A stretch of DNA of 64,000 nucleotides from RI-242 sp038246255 (lineage in GTDB: Bacteria > Planctomycetota > UBA1135 > GCA-002686595), in assembly GCA_038246255.1 (NCBI GenBank), contig JBBRWC010000006.1:5941-69940 (forward strand), read 5' to 3'. The notes beneath the pieces are model-generated. The model was not told where the DNA came from and did not search any database. It worked only from the letters and a program-made list of their open reading frames with translations. Numbering within the stretch: the stretch's first letter is position 1; each line of letters starts with the position of its first letter. Positions 42,193 through 50,295 of the stretch are shown piece by piece. The position numbers and the translations under genes were made by a program.

Positions 42193-43125
42193 GTGAAAAT
42201 CCTCGTTCGACTGCTCCTGCTCGCCATCCTCGGCCTCGTCCTCGTCGGCGGGGCCGTTTACTTCTTCCTTGGCTCCATCGTCCGCGCCGGCATCGAAAAG
42301 GGCGGTGAAACGGCGCTCGGTGTCAACACACCCGTCGAAGGTGTCGACATCGTTTTCGGAGAAGGTGGCTTCGGAGAAGCTCGTGTGGAGATCTCCGGGC
42401 TGACGGTGAAGTCGCCGGCGGGCTTCCAGCGCCCGGACGTTCTGCGCCTTGGACGCGCCGAGGTCGCCGTGCCGATCGCGTCCCTGCGCGACGATCCGCT
42501 CATCGTCGAGAAGGTGGAGATCGGCGACCTCGCCCTTGTGCTCGAGCGCCAAAACGGTGCGTTCAACTACGAAGCACTGCTGGAGCACGCCAAGCGCCTG
42601 ACCGGCCCGCGGGACACGACAGATCCGGCACCCGGCGAACCTGCGCCCGGCTCGTCGCGCCGCATGCTCTTCAAGGAGATCACCATCGACGGGGTTGCCC
42701 TCACGGTGGACGTGCTTCCGGGGACACTGCCCGCGCAGACGCTGACCCTCGGTCGCTACACCCTGCGCGACATCGAGGTCGGCGGCGACGCGGACCCCCT
42801 CGGGGAGTTGCTCGCGCGCCTGCTCGATGCCACGGTCGAGTTCGGCCTCGCGCAGGCCGACGGACTGCTGCCCGCGGATGTCGCGTCGATCATCGGCAAC
42901 GCTCGGGCGAAGCTCGACGCAAAAGCGTCCGAGCAGCTCGATGAACTGCGCTCGCGCGCCGAAAAGGAGCTCGAGAAGGCCGCGGGCGACCTTAGTGAAA
43001 AAGTCCAGGACCTCTTCGGTGGAAAGCAGGGCGACATGGCCCCGCCGGGTGACGCACCCAAGAAGCTCGCGGACGACGCGAAGAAAAAGCTCGGCGGCCT
43101 GTTGGGCGGCAACAAGGACGGTTGA
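42193..43125 (+). CDS. AsmA-like single-pass membrane protein
   Basis: 310 residues from the GTG at 42193 (a TTG at 42157 would add 12). One N-terminal membrane helix (VRLLLLAILGLVLVGGAVYFFL), then a periplasmic beta-rich part with the AsmA/DUF748-like pattern: VNTPVEGVDIVFGEGGFGEA, ISGLTVKSPAGFQRPDVLRL, and IVEKVEIGDLALVLERQNGA. The C-terminal about 90 residues are a charged coiled coil (KASEQLDELRSRAEKELEKA) ending in a Lys/Gly-rich tail. AsmA-like proteins act in envelope lipid transport or assembly; this one is shorter than classical AsmA and its role is unproven. The next plus-strand gene starts 160 bp downstream. Confidence 0.65.
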   Translation: MKILVRLLLLAILGLVLVGGAVYFFLGSIVRAGIEKGGETALGVNTPVEGVDIVFGEGGFGEARVEISGLTVKSPAGFQRPDVLRLGRAEVAVPIASLRDDPLIVEKVEIGDLALVLERQNGAFNYEALLEHAKRLTGPRDTTDPAPGEPAPGSSRRMLFKEITIDGVALTVDVLPGTLPAQTLTLGRYTLRDIEVGGDADPLGELLARLLDATVEFGLAQADGLLPADVASIIGNARAKLDAKASEQLDELRSRAEKELEKAAGDLSEKVQDLFGGKQGDMAPPGDAPKKLADDAKKKLGGLLGGNKDG

Positions 43126-43285
43126 TCACCCGCCCCAGCTCGGTGCGCGCGTCGGTACAAACCTCCTGGCCCAAGCCGCAACCGGAGCCGCAGCCGGAGC
43201 CTGCTCGTCCGGTGAACCGGGTCACGGACTTGTGCTCGGACCATGCGGCGTCTGAAATGTCGGCCCGCCCCCCCCGGCGTCCTCC

Positions 43286-45280
43286 GTGGCCCGTCTCTCC
43301 GTCCCCCTCGCCGCATTCCTGCTGACCGCGCTCGTCCGCGGCGTCGTCGCATTATCGCGCTTCGACGAATACGAGCTCGACCTTTACACGGGGAGTTTTG
43401 CCTGGGCCCTGTGCCAGGGACTCAAGCTGCATCCCGAGCAGTGGCCGATCATCGCCCACCTGCGCGGTTCGGTGGTGTTCGGCGTGTTGCTCGCGCCGCT
43501 CTTCGCGCTGTTTGGCCCCACCCTGGGTGTCATCAAGCTGTTCGCGGTGCTGTGGAGCGCGCTTGCCGCCGCACTTTTTGCGCTCGTGCTCCAGCGGGTC
43601 GCGGGCCGGCGCGCGGCCTGGATCGGCGCGCTGCTGATCGCCTTCGCGCCACCCTCCCAACAGATGGTGGAGGTGCTCGCCCTAGGCAGCCACGCGGACA
43701 CCTTGCCATTCATCCTGGGACCGCTCGCTGTGCTCCTCGCGCGGCCCGCGGGTGAGCCCCTAGCGGTGCGGCGCTCCCTCGCACTCGGCCTCTGGCTGGG
43801 GCTGGGGTCACTGTTCTCCATGCAAACGTGGGTCGCCTACATCGGCATCTTCGCCCTGTGGTCGCGGGTCGACCCGGACGCGTGGCGCCGACCCCGGGTC
43901 GCCTGGATCGCATTGGGCATGGCACCTGGCATCGCCGCGATCCCGTGGATCTCGCGCGAATCGAAGCTCGTAAACCGCAACTTCGACGAGTGGCTGCGCA
44001 TCGAGGCGCCGCTCTCGAAGCTCGCCAACGCCCTTGTGCACGAACTGCGCGACGCGTGGCTCTTCGCAAGTCGCGGTGTCCCCCTCGCCGGCTGGGTGCT
44101 GTTCGTCGCGCTGGGAGCCGCGCTCGCCTGGATCCTCATCCGCATGCGCTGGCGCACCCTGTTGCCCTTCGGACCGCGTCCCTGCGCGCGCGACCTTTTC
44201 GGCCTCTTCGCTGTAGCACACATCGGCGTGTTGTTCGTCGCGTACGCGCTGCTCGACTTCCACGTCAACCTGGGCGCACCCCTTGACGGCATGGGCAGCC
44301 GCTACTTCATGCCGCTGCTACCCGCCCTCATGGGCGTCCTCGTCCTCGGGCTCGATACCCTCTGGCGCGCTCACCCGCGTACGGCGGCACTGGCTCTCGC
44401 GGGCGTGATGGCTGCGCTTTTTGCGGGTGTCGGGACGCTCATCGATCCGTGGACCGCAACGCGCCAGCCCACGGTGCGCGGGACGGAGTTCCACGAGTTC
44501 CGCGGCCACCTGGCCTTCGCTGCCGGCTTAGACCGGACGAAGCGCGTCGATCTCTTGCTCGAACTCACACCCGATTGGCCACGCGTTGCGCCGTTTGCAT
44601 ACCCAAAGCTGTTTCAGCCCTTTGGTCCGGCCTTTCAGGTCGAGCGCGCCAGGACGCCGCTGACATTGCAGGACCTCGACACCGAACTGGCGTTCATCCA
44701 GCGCGAGCCCGCGCACGTGAGCCCGTTCACACTGCTCGCGCTGGGCCAGGCGGTCGGCAACCGCTGGGCCGACGAGGCCATCACACTGCCCGGGACACCG
44801 CTCGCCGAGATCATGGTGCACCGTTTAGGACTCGCCGCCACGCGGCTTGCACCCGTCCAAGCACCCTGGTTCGCCCGTGGTGTCGGCCGCGCCGCTGCTC
44901 TGCAGCAGGGCCGCTTCGACCTCGTGGTCAACCCTCCAGGCGGTCCCGAGGGCGGCGACGGACCTTTCGCCCAGGGCTTCGGGATCCTGGCCCGGCTGCC
45001 ACCCGCGCTTCGCACTCCGACTGCGGAGGGCATGGGGGCCCAGTGGGGCCTGCGGTCGACACCCTACGAGCGGCTGACCCTACGCACCCTCGACAGCGCG
45101 AACCGCCTGCTCGCCCCCGCCGACGTGGAACCGTTTTTCCGCGGCTTCGGCTGGGCGTACCGCTACCGGTTCAACGAAGAAGGTTACGAGGTGCCAAAGC
45201 GCAGCGCGCTCGAAGCCCACATGGCGGGCGCGGCGCTCGAGGCGTTCCGCCGCGCGCTCGGCCCGGGTTCGGGGCCCTAG
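43286..45280 (+). CDS. multi-pass glycosyltransferase-like membrane protein (GT39/PMT-like)
   Basis: 664 residues from the GTG at 43286. The N-terminal half has about nine to ten transmembrane segments. The first extramembrane loop, with acidic residues (ALSRFDEYELDLYTGSFAWA), lies where GT-C enzymes carry their catalytic Asp/Glu. Segments FGVLLAPLFALFGPTLGVIK and ALGSHADTLPFILGPLAVLL fit the PMT_2/RgtA-like pattern. The C-terminal about 300 residues are soluble and unassigned. It probably uses a polyprenyl-phosphate sugar donor in the periplasm. Its TAG stop at 45278-45280 lies inside the terminal repeat of the MITE-like element, so the present C-terminus (GPGSGP) may have been set by that insertion. 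Confidence 0.62.
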   Translation: MARLSVPLAAFLLTALVRGVVALSRFDEYELDLYTGSFAWALCQGLKLHPEQWPIIAHLRGSVVFGVLLAPLFALFGPTLGVIKLFAVLWSALAAALFALVLQRVAGRRAAWIGALLIAFAPPSQQMVEVLALGSHADTLPFILGPLAVLLARPAGEPLAVRRSLALGLWLGLGSLFSMQTWVAYIGIFALWSRVDPDAWRRPRVAWIALGMAPGIAAIPWISRESKLVNRNFDEWLRIEAPLSKLANALVHELRDAWLFASRGVPLAGWVLFVALGAALAWILIRMRWRTLLPFGPRPCARDLFGLFAVAHIGVLFVAYALLDFHVNLGAPLDGMGSRYFMPLLPALMGVLVLGLDTLWRAHPRTAALALAGVMAALFAGVGTLIDPWTATRQPTVRGTEFHEFRGHLAFAAGLDRTKRVDLLLELTPDWPRVAPFAYPKLFQPFGPAFQVERARTPLTLQDLDTELAFIQREPAHVSPFTLLALGQAVGNRWADEAITLPGTPLAEIMVHRLGLAATRLAPVQAPWFARGVGRAAALQQGRFDLVVNPPGGPEGGDGPFAQGFGILARLPPALRTPTAEGMGAQWGLRSTPYERLTLRTLDSANRLLAPADVEPFFRGFGWAYRYRFNEEGYEVPKRSALEAHMAGAALEAFRRALGPGSGP

Positions 45281-45480
45281 CCCGGGTTAATCACCAGGTT
45301 TTCGAGCAGACGGGCCCAAGTCGTCGCCTGGTGGTGCTTTGCGGTCGCGGGACCCGCAGTCGACCTTGAACAGGTCAAGGAGGACGCCCGTGGCCGCAAA
45401 GTGCCGCCAGAGGGCGAAAGGCGGCCGAAGGCCGCCGGTTGGGCCGTCCGATCGCAAAGCTGCTGAGTAACCCGGGCTAG
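45277..45480 (-). mobile_element. 204-bp MITE-like element, copy 2
   Basis: Inverted partner of the element at 11393-11596, the same length and about 90% identical by eye with about one compensating indel pair. This copy has well-preserved ends: ctagcccgggttaatcacca at the left and, read inward from the right, ctagcccgggttactcagca (19 of 21 bp matching with the next base). It carries the same internal hairpin and cttgacctgttcaag motif and no coding frame for a transposase. It overlaps the 3' end of the preceding gene by 4 bp, supplying its stop, and lies 11 bp from the 3' end of the hybrid kinase gene. Confidence 0.72.
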
Positions 45481-45491
45481 TACCCCGCACG

Positions 45492-48400
45492 TCAGGTTGT
45501 CCGCGTCGGGTCCGGCGTCGGGTCCGGCGTCGGGCTCTTGCGCGGGACCGGCTCGATCTCGACGTCGTGCAGAGCTTCGCTTGGCGAACCCAGGGCCTGC
45601 GCCACGATGCGCGACAGTTGTGCGATTTGGTAGGGCTTGCGGACAAATCCGGCGATACCCGCGCTCGCAAGGTCGTGCGCAAAATCCTCGAAGCCCCAAC
45701 CGCTCGAGAGCACCACACGCACGTTGGGATCGATCTCCCGCAGGCGTGTGAGGCACTCGCGCCCGTCCATGCCCGGCATCACGAGGTCGAGGAGCACGAC
45801 ATCGATCGACGTCCGGTGGGCTACGAACGCTTCGAGGGCCTCGGCACCATCGCTCGCGACGATGACGCTGTAACCGAGGTTGCGCAGCAACTCCCCGGCC
45901 GTGCTGCGCACGATCGGCTCGTCGTCGACGACCAGCACACCGCCCGTGCCGGTGATGGGCTCGTCCCGCTGGCGCGGTCGCGCGTCCTCGGCCTGTTCCT
46001 CGGCGAGCGGCAGAAAAATGCGGAACGTGGCACCCGCGTTCTCCTCGCTTTCGACGCGGATCGAGCCGCCGTGGCCACGCAGGATGCCGTACACGACGGC
46101 GAGCCCCATCCCCGAGCCCTTACCCGGGCCCTTGGTCGTGAAAAACGGCTCGAAAATGCGCGCTTGGACGTGCCGCGCAATCCCGAGTCCGGTGTCTTCG
46201 ACGGAGAGCTCCAGGTACGCACCCGGGGACAGCTCGGGATAGAGGTGCGCATCCTCGGGGCGCATTTCGACCTGCCGCGTGGACAGCACGAGGCGCCCGC
46301 CGTCGGGCATCGCATCGCGTGCGTTGACCGCGAGATTCAACACCACCTGCCCCATCTGGCCGGGGTCGCCGAGGATCAGGTCCGCCGGCGCGGCCAGTTT
46401 GAGCGCAATCGCGATGCGCTTGTCGATGGTGCGCTCGAGCAGCTCGACGACGTCCTGGATCAAACCGTGGATTCGCACGGGTGCTCGGCGGACTTCGCCG
46501 CGGCGCGCAAACCCCAGCAACTGGCGTGTGAGGTCGGCGGCGCGTTCGGCCGCGCTCTCGATGACCGCCACGGCGCGCCGCACAGCAGGGTCGCCCCCCA
46601 CTGCTTCGCGCAGGAAGCTTGCGTAACCCAAGATCCCGGTCAACAGGTTGTTGAAGTCGTGGGCGACGCCGCCTGCGAGCGTGCCGATCGCTTCCATTTT
46701 CTGCGATTGGCGCAACTGCGATTCGAGCTGCGCGCGGCTCTCTTCGGCCCTTTGGCGTTCGAGCGTGTTCGCAAACACGTCGCCGACGATGCGCAGGAGC
46801 GACACCACTTGCTCGTCCCACGTCACTTCCCACCGCACAGTGTCGAAGCCGATGAAACCTACGGCCTCGTTGGCGCAGGTCATCGGCACACACAGGAGCG
46901 AGCGCACACCCAGGTCACCCAGTTCATCGCGCAGGACGACTTCGTTGTCGGCGAGCGCACTGACACGCTGGACGAAGACATGGTCCTGGCGGCGGATACG
47001 CTCCAGCAGGGACGGCAAACGCGCGGGCTCCGCCGCTTGGATGCGACCGACAAAAGGCTCGACGCCGAGGGTCGACCACTCGTGCGTGTTGTCGAGCGCG
47101 TCAAAACCACCGCGGAACTGGAAGACATAACAGCGATCAACTCCGCAAAACACGCCGATCTGGCGCAGCGCGATCTGGATCGCCTGGTCGACATCCTCGG
47201 CGTCGAGGTTGATGAAGCGCGTTGAGATCGACGTGACGAGTTTTTCGAGGCTCGCACGGAAATCGAGCTTGCCCTCCGCTTCCTTGCGCGACGTGATGTC
47301 CGTCGCGATCAACACCACCGACGCGACCTGACCGTCGCGCTCGAGCGGCCCGAGGCGCACGGCGAACCAGGCTTCGCCCCCACCCGGCAAGACCAGTCGG
47401 TGCTCGAACGCACCCGGCTCACCCGTCGCGAACACCTGGTTGATCGCAACCCCCAGACGCTCGCGCTCGGCGCCCACCAGCAAGTGGTAATCGCGGCCGG
47501 GTTTGCCGTCGCGCTCGGGCGCGAGGCTGCGGTTCGCAAAAAGCACGCGCCCTTCGCGGTCCAACGTCGCGATCAGGTCGGGCGCGTTTTCGACGAGCGA
47601 TCGCCACCGTGCTTCGCTCTCGCGCATGGCGTCCTCGGCCCGCAGACGCTCGATTTCGACGCCGACCCGCGCGGAGAAGATGCGCAGGATCGATTCCGTC
47701 GGCAGACGCTCGTCGAGGGCCGCGTCGTGCATGACACCGAGCACGCCGATCACCCGCCCCGAGCTGTCGTGGATCGGCATGCCGAGGTAACTCTGCACAC
47801 CCAGTGAGGACACCCAGGCATGCGGCCCAAAACGCTGCACCACACCGCTTGGGTAATACACCGTGCCGTCGCGCAGCACGAGCGCGTCGGGCGAGCCCTC
47901 GGAGTGGTACTCCTGGCCTTCGCGGTACTCGGCACCCGACCACAGGCAGCGCACGCGCAGCCGATCGGTGCCGGCGATCAGTTCCGCGACGTAGGCCATC
48001 CGCACGCCAAGAGCGCGGGTCAAGTAACGCACGAGACTGCGAAAGAAGCCCTGCCCCGCGACCGAGCTCGTCGCTTCAACGATGAGCTCGAGGCGCCGCT
48101 CGGCGCGCCGCCGGTCGGTGACGTCGATGGCGACACCGATGACCCCGGACACGTCACCGTTCTGCTCGAAAATCGGCGAATAGCTCGTTTCGAACGATGC
48201 CCCGCGCAGGTCGACGGTCGCGGTGAAGGTCTCGCCGGCGAGCGCGCGGCGCAGGTTCGACAGCACATGCGGCGCGTCGCGGTAGACGTCGTAAATCGAG
48301 CGCCCCACGACCTCGCCAGCCGACAACCCCATGCGCTCGAGCCCGCGTCCGTCGGAAAGGCGGAAGTACCCCTGGCGGTCAATCGAAAAGAGCGCGATCG

Positions 48401-50078
48401 GCGCCGACGTCACGACGCTGGAAAGGCGTTGTTCGCTCTCGCGCAGGGCTTCTTCCGCGCGACGGCGCTCGGTGACGTCACGGGACAGCGCCGCGACACG
48501 CCAGGGACGGCCCAGGCGGTCGAGCACGGGGAACGAACGTGTGCGCACCCAGCGCACTTCGCCATTGGGCCGCTGGATGCGGTACTCGAGCTCCGTTGGG
48601 CTTCCTTCGGCGTGGGTTTCGCTCGCGCGCTCAAGGCGCGGCCGGTCCTCGTCGTGCACAAACGTCCCGAGCACGCCGCGCTCTTCGAGCAGCCGCTCGC
48701 GGGGAACACCCCATACAGACTCGAACGCCGGGTTGGCGTAGTACACGCGGCTGCCCTCGGAATCGGCCATCCAAAACACTTCGCCGTGGCCGCTTGGCAA
48801 GCGCTCGCCCTCGCCACCGCTTCCATCCGCCACACGGCCGTCGAGCAACTCGTGGCCGACGAGCACGATCTCTCCCGGATCGTCCAACGCGGCACCGCCG
48901 TCGAGCGGCGCCGCAAACAGCTCGCACGCGAGCCGACGTGCGCCACCGGGGTTCGCCGACGCACGCACGGTCCACTCTGCGCGCAGGGGCTCCGCGGTGC
49001 CCGCAGCCAGACGCGCGAGGATGCGCTCACACTGCGCCGCCTGACCCTCGCCCGCAAGCCAATCGACGAGGCGCCGCGTCCCGTCGGGAATCGGCGGTTG
49101 TTCGTCCGGCGCATCGCCGTGTTCGTCCACTGCACCGGCGCCCTCCAGCAGCTCCCGAGCCGCGGGACTCCACGCCAGCACGTGCCCAGTGGGGTCGAGC
49201 CGCAGCCACACGAGGCCGGGTGCGCGGGACAGGGCGCGGGAGAGGCCCTCGGTCGCGCCGGGAACCCGCGCGCGCTCCCCACGGTTCGCCTCGAAGCCGC
49301 GCGGTTCGCGCGCATGCGGGGTGCGCCGACGGGGTGGATCGAGCCGCTCGATGAGCGCTTCGAGGTCAAGGGGCTCCGGCAGGTATGCCGCAGCGTGAGA
49401 CTCGAGCCAAGTGGCGTGGCGCTGGCCGTCGGCACCGTCCGCGAGCACGAACAATGGCGTGGTCTGTGCGAGATCCAAGAGGGCGCGCGGGGGCTCCCCA
49501 GTGCCAACCAGCGCCGGCACGTCGCGCACGAGCACAGCGTGGGGCTCGCGCAGTGCGACCGCGCGCTCGAGTTCGGCGATATCGCGGCATTCGGTCAGTT
49601 CGAAGCCCGCACGCAGGAGTGCCTGGCGCAGGGCACTGGCGCCACCCGGGCGCTCGAGCCACAACAAGCTCGGCCGCCGGCTGGCTTCGATCGGTGCAAG
49701 CGCACCGGCGCATCCCACCGCGAGTTGGTCCGGGTCGGCATCGCCGTCGAGGACACGCACACCGCGCGCGGTGAGCTCCGCGCGGTACTCCTCGGCGTCG
49801 TCGAAGTCCGCGCGCTCGTGCGGTCCGCGGTCGACCAGCGCGAGCACCGGCAGCGCACGCCCGAGGCCCTGAAATAACAACTGCAGGAGCTGCAGCGCTT
49901 CGCCGGGCTCCACGCCGGCTCCGAGCAGGATGACGTCCGGCCCGGCCGCCACCCGTCGGCAGGCTTCGTCGGTGCTGGCGCAGCTCCAGACGTCGAACCC
50001 GCGCTGCTCGAGCCCCGCCGCCAAGGCCGCGCGGGCTTCGACGCGGGACTCGACGAGCAAAAGGATGGGGCGCTCCAT
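45492..50078 (-). CDS. hybrid sensor histidine kinase with multiple PAS/GAF domains
   Basis: 1528 residues from the ATG at 50078. No transmembrane segment is evident, so it is probably a cytosolic sensor. Order by eye: a degenerate receiver-like N-terminus (MERPILLLVESRVEARAALA), a PAS-like segment (about 285-400), PAS (VFWMADSEGSRVYYANPAFE) with PAC (RDVTERRRAEEAL), PAS, GAF, PAS (ENAPDLIATLDREGRVLFAN), GAF (about 975-1100), HisKA with phospho-His near 1138 (GGVAHDFNNLLTGILGYA), HATPase (GQVVLNLAVNARDAMPDGG; EDTGLGI; GSGMGLAVVYG), and a C-terminal receiver with phospho-Asp near 1430 (VVLLDLVMPGMDG). A short TPDP-type repeat ends the protein. The frame stays open upstream to 51938 only as a shadow of the next gene. 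Signal and partner are unknown. Confidence 0.9.
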   Translation of the reverse strand: MERPILLLVESRVEARAALAAGLEQRGFDVWSCASTDEACRRVAAGPDVILLGAGVEPGEALQLLQLLFQGLGRALPVLALVDRGPHERADFDDAEEYRAELTARGVRVLDGDADPDQLAVGCAGALAPIEASRRPSLLWLERPGGASALRQALLRAGFELTECRDIAELERAVALREPHAVLVRDVPALVGTGEPPRALLDLAQTTPLFVLADGADGQRHATWLESHAAAYLPEPLDLEALIERLDPPRRRTPHAREPRGFEANRGERARVPGATEGLSRALSRAPGLVWLRLDPTGHVLAWSPAARELLEGAGAVDEHGDAPDEQPPIPDGTRRLVDWLAGEGQAAQCERILARLAAGTAEPLRAEWTVRASANPGGARRLACELFAAPLDGGAALDDPGEIVLVGHELLDGRVADGSGGEGERLPSGHGEVFWMADSEGSRVYYANPAFESVWGVPRERLLEERGVLGTFVHDEDRPRLERASETHAEGSPTELEYRIQRPNGEVRWVRTRSFPVLDRLGRPWRVAALSRDVTERRRAEEALRESEQRLSSVVTSAPIALFSIDRQGYFRLSDGRGLERMGLSAGEVVGRSIYDVYRDAPHVLSNLRRALAGETFTATVDLRGASFETSYSPIFEQNGDVSGVIGVAIDVTDRRRAERRLELIVEATSSVAGQGFFRSLVRYLTRALGVRMAYVAELIAGTDRLRVRCLWSGAEYREGQEYHSEGSPDALVLRDGTVYYPSGVVQRFGPHAWVSSLGVQSYLGMPIHDSSGRVIGVLGVMHDAALDERLPTESILRIFSARVGVEIERLRAEDAMRESEARWRSLVENAPDLIATLDREGRVLFANRSLAPERDGKPGRDYHLLVGAERERLGVAINQVFATGEPGAFEHRLVLPGGGEAWFAVRLGPLERDGQVASVVLIATDITSRKEAEGKLDFRASLEKLVTSISTRFINLDAEDVDQAIQIALRQIGVFCGVDRCYVFQFRGGFDALDNTHEWSTLGVEPFVGRIQAAEPARLPSLLERIRRQDHVFVQRVSALADNEVVLRDELGDLGVRSLLCVPMTCANEAVGFIGFDTVRWEVTWDEQVVSLLRIVGDVFANTLERQRAEESRAQLESQLRQSQKMEAIGTLAGGVAHDFNNLLTGILGYASFLREAVGGDPAVRRAVAVIESAAERAADLTRQLLGFARRGEVRRAPVRIHGLIQDVVELLERTIDKRIAIALKLAAPADLILGDPGQMGQVVLNLAVNARDAMPDGGRLVLSTRQVEMRPEDAHLYPELSPGAYLELSVEDTGLGIARHVQARIFEPFFTTKGPGKGSGMGLAVVYGILRGHGGSIRVESEENAGATFRIFLPLAEEQAEDARPRQRDEPITGTGGVLVVDDEPIVRSTAGELLRNLGYSVIVASDGAEALEAFVAHRTSIDVVLLDLVMPGMDGRECLTRLREIDPNVRVVLSSGWGFEDFAHDLASAGIAGFVRKPYQIAQLSRIVAQALGSPSEALHDVEIEPVPRKSPTPDPTPDPTRTT

Positions 50079-50295
50079 GGAGAGGTGGTCCGCGGCCGGG
50101 TAGCCGCGATGCTTGAGGATAGCGCCGTTTTCCAGGGTCTCCAGTGCGACCCAACCGGGGGAACGACTCCACCGCGCGGGGACGCCCGTGCCGCCGCGGA
50201 CGCGCACCACGGCGTCGCACTGCGGTCCCCACGCGGCAAACCGACCAGCCCGCACCGCAAGCCGACCAGATGGGTGCGGATTCGCGCGCAGCGCG
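50079..50295. other. intergenic region upstream of the hybrid kinase
   Basis: A stretch of 217 bp lies between the SagB-like gene stop and the kinase start on the same strand. It could hold the kinase promoter. No inverted repeat or ribosome binding site stands out. Confidence 0.3.
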
